64,000 nt of DNA from positions 310,001 to 374,000 of the forward strand of contig NZ_JAATEN010000003.1 in NCBI RefSeq assembly GCF_012034935.1, in the 5' to 3' direction. Below, one piece after another: positions 48,298 to 57,793 of the stretch. The position numbers and the translations under genes are program-made. The notes under the pieces are model-generated. The model did not search any database and was not told the DNA's origin. It saw only the letters and a list, made by a program, of their open reading frames with translations. Numbering within the stretch: the stretch's first letter is position 1; every line of letters starts with the position of its first letter. Source of the stretch: Streptomyces zingiberis. Lineage in GTDB: Bacteria > Actinomycetota > Actinomycetes > Streptomycetales > Streptomycetaceae.

Positions 48298-49461
48298 TCA
48301 GCTCTCCGTGCGGTACATCAGGTCGGTCTCGTGGACGGTGAAGCCGAGCCCCTCGTAGACGGCCACCGCCGCCGCGTTGTCGGCGTCCACGTAGAGCATC
48401 GCGGCGGGCAGCCCGCGGTCCGCCAGGTACCGCAGACCGAGGAGGGTGAGGGCCTTGCCGAGGCCGCCGCCCTGGGCGGCGGGGTCGACGCCCACGACGT
48501 ACACCTCGCCGAGCCCCTCCGCCCGGTGGACCTTCGTCCAGTGGAAGCCGGCGAGCCGGCCGCCGCGCTCGGCGAGGAAGAAGCCCGCCGGGTCGAACCA
48601 CTCCTCCGCCTCGCGGTCGTCGAGGTCCCGGCGGGTGAGGGAACCCTGCTCGGGGTGGTGGGCGAAGGCGGCCGCGTTCACCGCCAGCCAGGCGTCCTCG
48701 TCGGCGCCGGGCCGGAACGTCCGTACGGTGACGTCCGCCGGGAGCCGCGGCTCGGGGAGGTCCGCGCCGGCCAGCGGGCGGCGCATCTGCCGCAGTTCGC
48801 GGAAGAGGGCGAGCCCCAGCCGCCGCGCGAGGTGGCGGGCGGCGGGGTGGCCGCCGTGCGCCCAGACGCGCAGCCGCCGGCCGGTGGCGGTGAGCAGCGC
48901 GCGGCCGAGGGCGTGGCCGTGGCCCCGCAGCCGGTGGCCGGGGTGGACCACGAACTCGGCGGCCGGGGCCTCCACGGGGTCGGTGCCGTCGAGTTGGGCG
49001 TAGCCGACCACCGCGCCCGGGGAGCCCTCCGGCCGCTCCGGGCCCCTGTGCGGCTCCGCCGCGGCGGGCGGAGCGCCGGCCGTCCCGGCCGTCCCGGCCG
49101 TCCCGGCCGTCCCGGCCGTCTCGGTCGTCTCGCGGAGGAGGAGATGACGGACGCCCTCGCGCCGGCCGCCGCGCAGATGGAGCCGGCCCTGTTCGGAGAC
49201 GGCCTGGCGGCCGTCCTGCTCCGCCGCCGCGTCGAGCAGGGCGAAGACCTCGGGGAGCGTCCCCGGGTCCACCGCGTCGAGGAGTTCGACGGTGCGGCCC
49301 GGTCCGGCGGCGGCCGCCATCTCCGCCGCGTCCGGCGCGAGCGCCGTGCCGGCCGCGCCTTCCGTGGCGGCCGCGTCCGCCGGGCCCGCCGCGTCCGTCA
49401 TGCCGGCCGTGCCCGTCGCACCGTTCCGGCCGTTCCCACCGTTCCCGTTCGCGTCGCTCAT
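48298..49461 (-). CDS. mshD: Mycothiol synthase (acetyl-CoA:Cys-GlcN-Ins acetyltransferase)
   Basis: A 387-residue tandem-GNAT enzyme that adds the acetyl group in the last mycothiol step. The N-terminal GNAT half carries VHPGHRLRGHGHALGRALL, and the active C-terminal half carries VVGVDPAAQGGGLGKALTLLGLRYL. The end AAVAVYEGLGFTVHETDLMYR is typical. Two low-complexity blocks, a repeat-coded TAGTAGTAG linker and an Ala/Gly N-terminus, lengthen it beyond the usual 310 or so residues. TAGGCT lies 7 nt before the ATG (leaderless). Start sites further in (MTDAAG, MAAAAG) cannot be excluded. Confidence 0.93.
   Translation of the reverse strand: MSDANGNGGNGRNGATGTAGMTDAAGPADAAATEGAAGTALAPDAAEMAAAAGPGRTVELLDAVDPGTLPEVFALLDAAAEQDGRQAVSEQGRLHLRGGRREGVRHLLLRETTETAGTAGTAGTAGTAGAPPAAAEPHRGPERPEGSPGAVVGYAQLDGTDPVEAPAAEFVVHPGHRLRGHGHALGRALLTATGRRLRVWAHGGHPAARHLARRLGLALFRELRQMRRPLAGADLPEPRLPADVTVRTFRPGADEDAWLAVNAAAFAHHPEQGSLTRRDLDDREAEEWFDPAGFFLAERGGRLAGFHWTKVHRAEGLGEVYVVGVDPAAQGGGLGKALTLLGLRYLADRGLPAAMLYVDADNAAAVAVYEGLGFTVHETDLMYRTES
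49081..49126 (-). repeat. GTCCCGGCC nonanucleotide repeats within mshD
   Basis: About five in-frame copies code the repeated Thr-Ala-Gly linker in the N-terminal half of MshD. The unit is 9 nt, so changes in copy number would not shift the frame. Confidence 0.85.
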
Positions 49462-49609
49462 GGCGCCGAGCCTACGTCGCCCGCGCCGGGCGGCGGCACC
49501 GTCCCGCAATCTGCTCGTTACCCGGTCACCCCTGCCGTGCTACGCGCGTTGACCGTAGGCTGCCCCCGATCACCGGAAGGGTGTTCCACAGCCTGTGAAG
49601 GGGAAAGCA

Positions 49610-51427
49610 ATGCCAGCCTCATCCCAACGGCGGCGCGGTCTGCGCCGGTTGACCGCAGGGGCGGCCGTTCTGGCCGCCACGGCCGGAGTCCTCTCCGCCG
49701 CCGTTCCGGCCGGGGCGGCCGACGGCAAGAACAACAAACCCGGCAAACCGGGCAACAGCTCCACCGTCGACGTCCAGCTTCTCTCCTTCAACGACTTCCA
49801 CGGCAACCTGGAGCCCCCGGCCGGCTCCTCCGGCCGGGTGACCCACGCGCACGAGGACGGAACCACCGAGACGGTCGACGCGGGCGGCGTCGAGTACCTG
49901 GCCACCTCGCTGCGGAAGGCCCGGGAGGGGCAGCGCTACAGCGTCACCGCCGCCGCGGGCGACATGGTGGGCGCCAGCCCGCTGCTCTCCGGCCTCTTCC
50001 ACGACGAGCCGACGATCGAGGCGATGAACGGGCTCGGCCTGGACGTCACCGGGGTCGGCAACCACGAGTTCGACGAGGGCATGGCCGAGCTGCGCCGCCT
50101 CCAGAACGGCGGCTGCCACCCGGTGGACGGCTGCTACGAGAAGGGCAAGCGCTTCAAGGGCGCCGCCTTCCCGTACCTCGCGGCGAACGTGACCGACGAG
50201 AAGACCGGCAAGCCGGTCCTCAAGCCGTACACCATATGGAAGCGCGGCGACGTCAAGATCGGCTTCATCGGCGTCACCCTGGAGGGCACGCCGGACATCG
50301 TCACCGCCGAGGGCGTCAAGGGCCTGAAGTTCCACGACGAGGCGGAGACGGTCAACAAGTACGCCAAGGAGCTGGAGCGCAAGGGCGTCAAGTCGGTCGT
50401 CGCGCTCATCCACGAGGGTGGTGCGCCGGCGAGCACCGCGTACAACTACGACTGCGACTCCCCGGGCCCCGGTGACGGCATCTCCGGGCCGATCGCCGAG
50501 ATCGCCAAGAAGATCAGCCCGCGGGTGGACGCCCTCGTCACCGGCCATACCCACCAGGCGTACGCCTGCACGATCCCGGACCCCTCGGGCACGCCGCGCA
50601 CCGTCACCTCCGCGGCCTCCTTCGGCCGCCTCTACACCGACACCACCCTCACCTACGACCGGCGCACCAAGGACATCGTGCGGACCAGCGTCAGCGCCGC
50701 CAACCACGTCGTCCGCCGGGACCAGCCCAAGGCCGCGGACATGACCTCGCTGATCAAGCGGTGGGACGCGCTGGCCGCCCCGGTGGCCGACCGGCCCGTG
50801 GGCCACATCTCCGCCGACATCGCCGGCCGCGGCGCCACGACCCCCGAGTCCCCGCTCGGTGACGTGATCGCCGACGCCCAGCTCGCGGCCACCGCCGCCG
50901 AGGACCGGGGCGGCGCACAGCTCGCGCTGATGAACCCGGGCGGCATCCGCGCGGACCTGACGTACGCGGCCTCGGGCGGCGAGGGCGACGGGGTCGTCAC
51001 CTACGGCGAGGCGTTCACCGTCCAGCCGTTCACCAACATGCTGACCACGCTCGGCCTCACCGGTGAGCAGCTCCTGGCGGTGCTGCGCCAGCAGGTCGGC
51101 GGGGCCAACGAGAGCTCGCCGAAGATCCTCCAGGTCTCGGAGGGCCTCACCTACACCCTCGATCTGACGCAGTCCGGCGCCGACCGGATCGTCACCGACT
51201 CCGTGCGGCTGAACGGCGAGCCGATCGACACCGGGGCCACCTACCGGGTGACGGTCAACGAGTTCCTGGCCGGCGGCGGCGACGGCTTCCCCGCCTTCAC
51301 CGAGGGCACGGACAAGCTGGTCGGCGGCTCGGACCTGGACGCCTTCACGGACTACCTGGAGGCGAACTCCTCCGCCGGATCGCCGCTGGCTCCGCCCGCG
51401 GCCGACCGGATCACGGTCGTGAGCTGA
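49610..51427 (+). CDS. Secreted bifunctional metallophosphatase / 5'-nucleotidase
   Basis: A 605-residue exported enzyme. The signal peptide (RRRGLRRLTAGAAVLAATAGVLSAAVPAGAA) is followed by the two-metal site: LLSFNDFHGNLEP, GDMVGASPLLSG, VGNHEFDEG, ALIHEGG and VTGHTHQAY. The C-terminal nucleotidase domain (ALMNPGGIRADL, VTYGEAFTVQPFTN and NEFLAGGGDGF) is complete. It should release phosphate from extracellular nucleotides; its S. coelicolor counterpart is reported as phosphate-starvation-induced (recalled). ATG 49610 with AAGGGG is preferred to the GTG at 49595. A PHO-like GTTACCCGGTCACCCC lies near 49516. Confidence 0.95.
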   Translation: MPASSQRRRGLRRLTAGAAVLAATAGVLSAAVPAGAADGKNNKPGKPGNSSTVDVQLLSFNDFHGNLEPPAGSSGRVTHAHEDGTTETVDAGGVEYLATSLRKAREGQRYSVTAAAGDMVGASPLLSGLFHDEPTIEAMNGLGLDVTGVGNHEFDEGMAELRRLQNGGCHPVDGCYEKGKRFKGAAFPYLAANVTDEKTGKPVLKPYTIWKRGDVKIGFIGVTLEGTPDIVTAEGVKGLKFHDEAETVNKYAKELERKGVKSVVALIHEGGAPASTAYNYDCDSPGPGDGISGPIAEIAKKISPRVDALVTGHTHQAYACTIPDPSGTPRTVTSAASFGRLYTDTTLTYDRRTKDIVRTSVSAANHVVRRDQPKAADMTSLIKRWDALAAPVADRPVGHISADIAGRGATTPESPLGDVIADAQLAATAAEDRGGAQLALMNPGGIRADLTYAASGGEGDGVVTYGEAFTVQPFTNMLTTLGLTGEQLLAVLRQQVGGANESSPKILQVSEGLTYTLDLTQSGADRIVTDSVRLNGEPIDTGATYRVTVNEFLAGGGDGFPAFTEGTDKLVGGSDLDAFTDYLEANSSAGSPLAPPAADRITVVS

Positions 51428-51470
51428 CCTCACGGATCCGTGGCCCGCGCGGCCCGGACGCGCGGACTCG

Positions 51471-51503
51471 AACGGCCCGGCGGGCAGGACCCGCCGGGCC
51501 GTT
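51471..51503 (+). terminator. Terminator of the 5'-nucleotidase gene
   Basis: A perfect 14-bp stem (51471-51484 with 51490-51503, 5-nt loop) lies 43 nt after the stop and ends in TT. Confidence 0.88.
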
Positions 51504-51567
51504 CGGCTGCCCGGCCGGCGCGGCGCGGTGAGCCCGGCAGGTGGGGCGTCCGCGGTGACGGCGGCAC

Positions 51568-51633
51568 CTGCGGCTGCGACTGCGACTGCGGCTGCGGCTG
51601 CGGCTGCGGCTGCGGCTGCGGCTGCGGCTGCGA
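51568..51633. repeat. Eleven tandem CTGCGR hexanucleotides
   Basis: Units CTGCGG or CTGCGA run without interruption from 51568 to 51633. They lie in the 327-nt region between the 5'-nucleotidase terminator and the end of the minus-strand kinase gene. No supported gene crosses them; in one frame they would code (Cys-Gly)n, in another poly-Ala. Confidence 0.92.
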
Positions 51634-51754
51634 GCGGCACGGAAGGTGTGGCCCGGGTGGCGGGCGTGGGGTGGCGCGAGGCGCCGCCGACCCCACGGCG
51701 CGCGGCCCGGGTCCGGCCGGGAGAGGCCGGCGGGACGAGGCCGGAAGGCCGCGG

Positions 51755-53293
51755 TCAGGACGCCTGGCCGGGCGGTGCACCCGGCCCGGACCCGGGTGCC
51801 GTCCCCGGCGCCGCAGGTGGCAGGCCCGGCGGCCGGTCCGGCGCCGACGGCAGGCCCGGCGGCAGATCCGGCGGCGGGTGCGCCGCACCCGGGATACGGA
51901 CGGCCGCCACCGTGCCACCGCCCGGCGCCGGGCGCAGCGCCACCTCGCCGCCCGCCTGGCCCACCGCGCGGTCGACGATCGACAGCCCGAGCCCGGAACC
52001 GGGCAGTCCGCGCGCCGCCGGGGAGCGCCAGAACCGCTCGAAGACATGGGGCAGTTCCTCGGCCGGCACCCCCGGCCCGTGGTCCCGGACGGTCAGCTCG
52101 CCGTCCCGGAGCACCACCTCGACCGAGCCGCCGGGCGGGCTGAACTTCACCGCGTTGTCGAGCAGGTTGACCACCGCCCGCTCCAGCGCGGCCGGCTCGG
52201 CCCGCACGTACCACGGCGCCAGCGCGGTGGTGACGGTGACGGACGAGCCGCGCAGCCGGGCCCGTTCCACCGCGCGCGCGGCGATGGCGTGCAGCCCCGT
52301 CACCTCCGGCGGGGCGGCGCCGGCGGCGGTGTCCGGCCGGGCCAGTTCCTGGAGGTCACCGATGAGGGCGGCCAGTTCCTTCGTCTGGGCGCGCACGGAG
52401 TCCAGCAGGGCGGCGCGATCCGCGGCGGGGATCGCCCGGCCGGTCTCCTCGCTGCGGACGAGCAGGTCGATGTTGGTGCGCAGCGAGGTCAGCGGGGTCC
52501 GCAACTCGTGCCCGGCGTCCGCGATGAGCTGCTGCTGGCGGTCGCGGGAGGAGGCGAGGGCCGCCGTCATGGCGTTGAAGGACCGCGACAGCCGGGCGAT
52601 CTCGTCCTCGCCCTCCACCGGGATCCGCACGGCGAGATCCTCCGTACGGGCCACGTGTTCGACCGCGCCGGTGAGCCGGTCCACCGGCCGCAGCCCGGTC
52701 CGCGCGATCCACAGCCCGGCGGTGGCCGCGCCGAGGACGCCCACCCCGGCCACCGCGGTGAGCAGCAGCGCGAGCGTGCCCAGCGGTTCCTCGACGTCCC
52801 GCAGCGAGCGGGCGACGGACACCGCGTACCCGGGCGCGCCGCCGGCGGGGCCGACGCGCCGGGTGAGCACCCGCACCGGCTCGCCGTCCTCGGTCACCCC
52901 GTCGCGCAGCACCTCGTCGCGGGTGCCGGCGGCGACCTCCGCGTCGGCGGCGGTGACCTCCACGGGCTGGGAGTTGTCGGCCACGCAGCGGCCGCCGTCC
53001 TCCGTCACGACCTGGCCGTAGGCGATGCCGGGCAGGACGCGCCGGTCGGCCTGCGGGGTGGTGGCCCGGCAGTCGGCCACGGTCCGGGAGAGGAACTCCG
53101 GCGGGACGCGCACGTTGCGCAGGGAGGTGTCGATCTGGCCGCGGAGCTGGTCGCGGGTGAGGAACCAGCAGGCGAAGGCCGAGACGGCCACGGCCACGGC
53201 CACGGCCACGGCCGTCAGCAGCGTCAGCCGCGTCCGCAGCGGCAGCCGGCGCAGGGCGCGCGGGGCGCGGCGGCGGGCGGCGGGGCCGTTCAC
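51755..53293 (-). CDS. Sensor histidine kinase (MprB-like)
   Basis: A 512-residue kinase. Two membrane helices (about 20-45, with an Ala-Val repeat coded by GGCCAC units, and 172-195) bracket a roughly 125-residue extracytoplasmic sensor with two cysteines (DCRATT, GRCVAD). HAMP follows, then the H-box AGHELRTPL with His262, N-box [10 protein letters not shown], and G-box GSGLGLSIV. The disordered C-terminus is Pro-rich. The GTG start overlaps the regulator stop (GTGA), so the pair is translationally coupled. Organisation with an HtrA-like protease resembles mprAB-pepD of mycobacteria, an envelope-stress system. Confidence 0.94.
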   Translation of the reverse strand: MNGPAARRRAPRALRRLPLRTRLTLLTAVAVAVAVAVSAFACWFLTRDQLRGQIDTSLRNVRVPPEFLSRTVADCRATTPQADRRVLPGIAYGQVVTEDGGRCVADNSQPVEVTAADAEVAAGTRDEVLRDGVTEDGEPVRVLTRRVGPAGGAPGYAVSVARSLRDVEEPLGTLALLLTAVAGVGVLGAATAGLWIARTGLRPVDRLTGAVEHVARTEDLAVRIPVEGEDEIARLSRSFNAMTAALASSRDRQQQLIADAGHELRTPLTSLRTNIDLLVRSEETGRAIPAADRAALLDSVRAQTKELAALIGDLQELARPDTAAGAAPPEVTGLHAIAARAVERARLRGSSVTVTTALAPWYVRAEPAALERAVVNLLDNAVKFSPPGGSVEVVLRDGELTVRDHGPGVPAEELPHVFERFWRSPAARGLPGSGLGLSIVDRAVGQAGGEVALRPAPGGGTVAAVRIPGAAHPPPDLPPGLPSAPDRPPGLPPAAPGTAPGSGPGAPPGQAS

Positions 53294-54027
53294 GGCGCCC
53301 CGCCGTCGCCGCGCAGCACGTATCCGACGCCGCGCACGGTGTGCACGAGCCGCGGCTCGCCGCCCGCCTCCGTCTTGCGGCGCAGATACATCACGTACAC
53401 GTCCAGCGAGTTGGAGCTCGGCTCGAAGTCGAAGCCCCAGACGGCCTTGAGGATCTGCTCGCGCGTGAGCACCTGCCGGGGGTGCGCCAGGAACATCTCC
53501 AGCAGCGTGAACTCGGTACGGGTCAGCTCCACCGGCCGCCCGCCGCGGGTGACCTCACGGGTGCCGGGATTCATCCGGAGGTCGCCGAAGGTGAGCACGC
53601 CGGAGGCGTCCTCCTCCGGCGTGCCCGCCGCGGTGGCGGTGTACGAGAAGCCGCGGCGCAGCAACGCCCGGACGCGGGCCAGCAGTTCGTCCAGCTCGAA
53701 CGGTTTGACGAGATAGTCGTCCGCGCCCGCGTCGAGGCCGGTGACGCGGTCGCCGACGGTGTCCCGCGCCGTCAGCATCAGGATCGGCACGGTGGAACCG
53801 GCGGCGCGCAGCCTGCGGGCGGTGGTGAGGCCGTCCATGCGCGGCATCAGCACGTCGAGCAGGATCAGCCCGGGCCGGTGGCTCTCGGCCTTGGCCAGGG
53901 CGTCGATCCCGTCGACGGCGGTCTCCGTCTCGTAGCCCTCGAAGACGAGACTGCGGCGGAGCGCGTCGCGGACGGCGGGTTCGTCGTCCACGACCAGGAT
54001 GCGGTTCTCGCCACCGGCGGGGCTCAT
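53290..54027 (-). CDS. OmpR-family response regulator (MprA-like)
   Basis: A 245-residue regulator. Receiver: acidic pair DDE (14-16), phospho-acceptor Asp58 in [13 protein letters not shown], Lys in [17 protein letters not shown]-binding winged helix: [47 protein letters not shown] and VRGVGYVL. The S-S-N-S-L-D-V-Y-V pattern is typical of the MprA group. It is upstream of and coupled to the kinase, and about 185 nt downstream of the protease gene, which it may regulate. Confidence 0.94.
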   Translation of the reverse strand: MSPAGGENRILVVDDEPAVRDALRRSLVFEGYETETAVDGIDALAKAESHRPGLILLDVLMPRMDGLTTARRLRAAGSTVPILMLTARDTVGDRVTGLDAGADDYLVKPFELDELLARVRALLRRGFSYTATAAGTPEEDASGVLTFGDLRMNPGTREVTRGGRPVELTRTEFTLLEMFLAHPRQVLTREQILKAVWGFDFEPSSNSLDVYVMYLRRKTEAGGEPRLVHTVRGVGYVLRGDGGAP

Positions 54028-54210
54028 GGCTGCTGTTCTCCCTGGGGGTACGGATCACGGAGCGGGGCGCGCGGAACGCCGCCGCCCGGCCAGCCTGGCA
54101 CGGGCCGGCGCGGCGGCCGCGCGGCGAGGGGCGGCGCGGCGGAGCGCGTCCCCCGGCCGCGCGCTCCGCCGGCCGGCCGGACGCCCGGTGGCGTTCCGGA
54201 CGCGCCGGGG

Positions 54211-55443
54211 TCAGCCGCCGTCACCGGACCGCAGCTCGTCCATGACCTTCTTCACCTCGTCGATCGGGATGGCGAAGCCCAGGCCGACGCTGCCCGCGCT
54301 GGTGGCGGAGGTGCCGGAGCCCCCGGAGGTCCCGGGCGCGTACATCGCGGAGTTGATGCCGATGATCCGCCCGTCCATGTCGATCAGCGGCCCTCCCGAG
54401 TTGCCGGGGTTGAGGGAGGCGTCGGTCTGGATCGCGGGGTAGGTGGTGGTGTCCCCGCCGACCTGGCCGTTGTACTGGCCGCCGCCGAACTCGAACGGCC
54501 ACTGCCGGCCGTCGCCGCCGGAGGACTGCTGCCCGCCGTCGTCGCGTCCCACGGTCACCTCACGGTCGAGCGCCGAGACGATACCGCTGGTGACCGTGCC
54601 GGTCAGGCCCTCGGGGGAGCCGATGGCCACCACCTGGTCGCCCACCGTCACCCCGGCGGAGTCGCCGAGCACCGCGGGGGTCAGCCCGCTGACGTCCCGC
54701 GCCTGGAGGAGCGCGAGGTCGAGGTCCGGGTCGCTGCCGCGCACGTCGGCGGTCGCCTTGGTCCCGTCGTCGAACACCACCTCGATGGAGGTGGCGCCGG
54801 AGACCACGTGGTTGTTGGTGAGGATCTCCCCGTCCGCCGAGGTGATCACTCCGGAGCCGGAGGACTGCCCGGAGGCGGAGGTGGCGTGGATCTCCACGAC
54901 GCTCGGCCGGACCGTCTCGGCGACGGAGGCGACGGAGCCGTCCGTCACCTCGGAGACGCCGGTCGCGGAGACGGTGGTGCTCGCGGCGGGCCGGCCGGCG
55001 TCGGCGAGCCCTCCGGCCGCCCACCCCGCGCCACCCCCCACGGCACCGGCCACGACGGCGACGGCCGCGAGGAGCGCGAGCGGCCCGCGGCGGCGCCGGT
55101 GCCGTGGGCGCCCGTGGCCTGAGACGCCCGTCAGGGCCTGCGGGGGCGGGCCGGCCGGGGGTGCCCCGTGGGCGGCCCCGGCGTCGTCACCGCCCGGCGA
55201 GGGGACGGTGTGCCCCGAGGGCCAGATGGTCGTGCCCTCCGGGGTGACGAACGGCGGTGTTTGCGTCGGCCGTCCGGGCGCGGGGTGGTCGGAGGCGCCG
55301 GCCGGGGCGGGGCCCGGGGCCGGGTCCGGGGCCGGGGCCGGGGCCGGGGCCGGGAAGGGGGCGGTGCCCCGGGGGTCGTCGGGGCGCCCGGAGTCGTCGG
55401 CCGGGCGCTGCGGCTGTGGCGGGTACGCACGGGTCTCGGTCAT
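54211..55443 (-). CDS. Membrane-anchored HtrA/DegP-like serine protease
   Basis: A 410-residue protease. The first 110 residues are Pro/Ala-rich and cytosolic, a basic RHRRRRG precedes the single membrane helix (about 121-146), and the trypsin-like domain holds His212 (TNNHVV), Asp242 (DPDLDLALL) and Ser349 (NPGNSGGPLID). No PDZ domain follows; the sequence ends soon after SVGLGFAIPIDEVKKVMDEL. It probably degrades misfolded envelope proteins. The neighbouring MprAB-like system supports a stress-response role. GGAG occurs just before the ATG. Confidence 0.94.
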   Translation of the reverse strand: MTETRAYPPQPQRPADDSGRPDDPRGTAPFPAPAPAPAPDPAPGPAPAGASDHPAPGRPTQTPPFVTPEGTTIWPSGHTVPSPGGDDAGAAHGAPPAGPPPQALTGVSGHGRPRHRRRRGPLALLAAVAVVAGAVGGGAGWAAGGLADAGRPAASTTVSATGVSEVTDGSVASVAETVRPSVVEIHATSASGQSSGSGVITSADGEILTNNHVVSGATSIEVVFDDGTKATADVRGSDPDLDLALLQARDVSGLTPAVLGDSAGVTVGDQVVAIGSPEGLTGTVTSGIVSALDREVTVGRDDGGQQSSGGDGRQWPFEFGGGQYNGQVGGDTTTYPAIQTDASLNPGNSGGPLIDMDGRIIGINSAMYAPGTSGGSGTSATSAGSVGLGFAIPIDEVKKVMDELRSGDGG

Positions 55444-55575
55444 GTCTCCGACGATCCGCGCCGAACATGAGATTCCGCTGAGGGGTGACTGAGAAGCCGG
55501 GCAGAAGCCTGTAGGCCCGGCATAAGGCACGGCCGCCGGCACACGGGGAGCCGTCGCGCGACGGCCGCCCGGCGA

Positions 55576-55610
55576 CCGGTCCGGTCCGGTCCGGTCCGGT
55601 CCGGTCCGGT
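55576..55610. repeat. Seven tandem CCGGT pentanucleotides
   Basis: CCGGT is repeated seven times without a mismatch at 55576-55610, followed by related GGTCC/GGTCA blocks to 55655. The tract lies in the gap between the protease start and the stop of the LacI gene, outside any supported coding region. Slippage would be expected to change its length between strains. Confidence 0.95.
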
Positions 55611-55689
55611 CACGGACGATCAGGCCCAGTCACTCACAGCGGGTCCGGTCAAGGCCCGGTCAGGCCCCGTCGGGCGCGGCCGGATCCCG

Positions 55690-56712
55690 TCAGGCGCAGC
55701 CGCAGGAGCGGCGGACCACCAGCCGGGAGGGGAACTGCTTGAGCCGCTCCCGCCGCGGTCCCGTGAGCCGCAGGGTGTCGTCCAGCAGCAGGTCCACCGC
55801 GGCCCGCGCCATGGCGCCGCGGTCGGAGGCGACGGTCGTCAGCGGCGGGTCGGTCAGCGCGGCCTCCTTCACGTCGTCGAACCCGGCGACGGCCAGCCCA
55901 TCCGGCACGTCGATCCGCAGTTCGCGCGCCGCCCGCAGCACGCCGATCGCCTGGTCGTCGGTGGCGCAGAAGAGGGCCGGCGGCCGGTCGGGGCCGGCGA
56001 GGAGGTCCAGGGCGACCCGGTAGGCGTCGTAGCGGTTGTACGGGGACTGGAAGAGCCGGCCCTCCGTGGACCGCCCGGCCTCCGCCATGGCCCGCCGCCA
56101 CCCCACGACGTGGTCGGTCACCGGGTCGCCGACCTCCGGCGTGGTCTCCACCCCGCCGAGGCAGGCGACGTAGGGGTGGCCGTGCTCCAGCAGATGGCGG
56201 GTGGCGAGCTGCGCGCCGCCCACGTCGTCCGTGACGACCGCGACGTCCTCGATCGCCTCCGGGCGGCGGTGCAGCAGCACCACCCGCGCGTCCCAGGCGT
56301 CGATCTCCGTGGCCGCGTGCTCGCTGGGGCCCTGGCTGATCAGGATGAGCCCGGAGACCCGCATGCCGAGGAAGGCACGGAGGTAGTGCACCTCGCGCTC
56401 GTCCAGATAGTCGGAGTTGCCGACCAGGACCATCTTTCCGCGCTCGGACGCGGCCCGCTCCACGGCGTGCGCCATCTCCGCGAAGAAGGGCTGCCGGGCG
56501 TCCGGCACGATCAGCCCTATGAGATCGGTGCGGCGGCTCGCCATCGCCTGGGCGACGCGGTCGGGCCGGTAACCGAGCTCCTTGATCGCGGCGAGGACGC
56601 GCTCGCGCGTGGCCGGGGCGACCGGCCGGGGACCGTTGTTGATGACGTAGCTGACCACCGCGGTGGACGTCCCCGCCAGTCTTGCCACGTCATCCCGCGT
56701 CACCTTGGCCAC
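55690..56712 (-). CDS. LacI-family transcriptional regulator
   Basis: A 340-residue regulator: [31 protein letters not shown], hinge [17 protein letters not shown], then the effector domain ([20 protein letters not shown] to [21 protein letters not shown]). The C-terminus carries a CGC pair (RRSCGCA). The effector is unknown and no sugar-utilisation genes adjoin it. The GTG start is chosen because TAGACT lies 7 nt upstream (56720-56725) and there is no ribosome site (leaderless). In S. coelicolor the equivalent gene lies next to glnR. Confidence 0.93.
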   Translation of the reverse strand: MAKVTRDDVARLAGTSTAVVSYVINNGPRPVAPATRERVLAAIKELGYRPDRVAQAMASRRTDLIGLIVPDARQPFFAEMAHAVERAASERGKMVLVGNSDYLDEREVHYLRAFLGMRVSGLILISQGPSEHAATEIDAWDARVVLLHRRPEAIEDVAVVTDDVGGAQLATRHLLEHGHPYVACLGGVETTPEVGDPVTDHVVGWRRAMAEAGRSTEGRLFQSPYNRYDAYRVALDLLAGPDRPPALFCATDDQAIGVLRAARELRIDVPDGLAVAGFDDVKEAALTDPPLTTVASDRGAMARAAVDLLLDDTLRLTGPRRERLKQFPSRLVVRRSCGCA

Positions 56713-56736
56713 GCGCGGCAGTCTACGCGGGTCGGC

Positions 56737-57552
56737 TCACCCCTCGGCCCGGCGTCCGCGGGCCGCCCCGACGGCCCGGTCACCGCCGTCCGCCGCGGAT
56801 CCGCCCGGCCCCTCCGCGGCCGCCTTGGCCCGCGCCTCGTCCGAGGCCTTGGCCTTGGCCTCCTCGGCGGCCCGCTCGACCTTCTCCGGCACGACGAAGC
56901 GGTAACCGACGTTCCGCACGGTCCCGATGAGCGACTCGTGCTCGGGACCGAGCTTGGCGCGGAGCCGCCGCACGTGGACGTCGACGGTGCGCGTGCCGCC
57001 GAAGTAGTCGTAGCCCCAGACCTCCTGGAGGAGCTGCGCCCGCGTGAAGACCCGGCCCGGGTGCTGGGCGAGGTACTTCAGCAGCTCGAACTCCTTGAAG
57101 GTGAGGTCCAGCACGCGCCCCTTGAGCTTGGCGCTGTACGTCGCCTCGTCGACGGAGAGGTCGCCGTTGCGGATCTCCATCGGGCTGTCGTCGCCGGTGA
57201 GCTGGAGGCGGCCGGTGGCCAGCCGCAGCCGGGCCTCCACCTCGGCCGGGCCGGCGGTGTCCAGCAGCACGTCGTCCACGCCCCACTCGGCGGTGACGGC
57301 GGCCAGTCCGCCCTCGGTCACCACCAGGATCAGCGGGCAGCCGGGGCCCGTGGAGCGGAGGAGCTGGCAGAGCGAGCGGACCTGCGGCAGGTCGCGCCGG
57401 CCGTCGATGAGGATCACGTCGGCGCCGGGGGTGTCCACCAGCGCGGGGCCCTCGGCGGGCGCGACCCGGACGTTGTGCAGCAGCAGTCCGAGGGCGGGCA
57501 GCACCTCCGCGGACGGCTGGAGGGCGTTGGTCAGCAGCAGCAGGGAGCTCAC
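56737..57552 (-). CDS. glnR: GlnR, global nitrogen-assimilation regulator
   Basis: A 271-residue OmpR-like regulator. The receiver-like domain starts [20 protein letters not shown] and lacks the standard acidic phosphorylation pocket (only [12 protein letters not shown] keeps an Asp), as known for GlnR. The effector [22 protein letters not shown] and [18 protein letters not shown] is almost identical to S. coelicolor GlnR, which controls glnA, glnII, amtB and nir genes. The C-terminal 50 residues are a charged, disordered tail. Its GTG start overlaps the stop of a 46-codon gene upstream. Confidence 0.97.
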   Translation of the reverse strand: MSSLLLLTNALQPSAEVLPALGLLLHNVRVAPAEGPALVDTPGADVILIDGRRDLPQVRSLCQLLRSTGPGCPLILVVTEGGLAAVTAEWGVDDVLLDTAGPAEVEARLRLATGRLQLTGDDSPMEIRNGDLSVDEATYSAKLKGRVLDLTFKEFELLKYLAQHPGRVFTRAQLLQEVWGYDYFGGTRTVDVHVRRLRAKLGPEHESLIGTVRNVGYRFVVPEKVERAAEEAKAKASDEARAKAAAEGPGGSAADGGDRAVGAARGRRAEG

Positions 57553-57689
57553 GCGCGGCCCTCCTCACGGACGGCGGCGGGCGCGCCGGGGGTGACGGAG
57601 CCGGTGTCGGTTGCGGTCGGGGCGGCGATGGCGCCGCGATGGTGCCCGGCCGAGCGGGCCTTCCTGTTCCGCGATGTGCGCTTGCCCAT
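57549..57689 (-). CDS. 46-residue basic protein translationally coupled to glnR
   Basis: Starting at ATG 57689 the protein reads [19 protein letters not shown] and continues with an Ala/Thr/Pro-rich acidic tail. A GAGGAGG ribosome site lies about 10 nt upstream. Its TGA overlaps the glnR GTG as GTGA, so its translation probably feeds ribosomes into glnR. It resembles short nucleic-acid-binding peptides but belongs to no family I recognise. An in-frame start further upstream (57734) lacks a ribosome site. Confidence 0.6.
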   Translation of the reverse strand: MGKRTSRNRKARSAGHHRGAIAAPTATDTGSVTPGAPAAVREEGRA

Positions 57690-57793
57690 GACGTCAGTTC
57701 CTCCTCGGTCCCGTGCGAGGACGCAATCAGGCACGGCTCTGTACCTGCTGCGTAACCCTCCGCACTCCTCCGGTGCCGCGTACTGGGGGTACT

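Noticed and set aside
45496..50475. Plus-strand open frame of 1659 residues
   Set aside because: It crosses ppk, mshD and the 5'-nucleotidase in antisense or wrong frame; composition is typical of GC-rich shadow frames and no domain appears.
51440..51700. Possible (Cys-Gly)n or poly-Ala coding from the hexamer repeats
   Set aside because: The frames lack ribosome sites and continue into antisense of the kinase gene; treated as a noncoding microsatellite.
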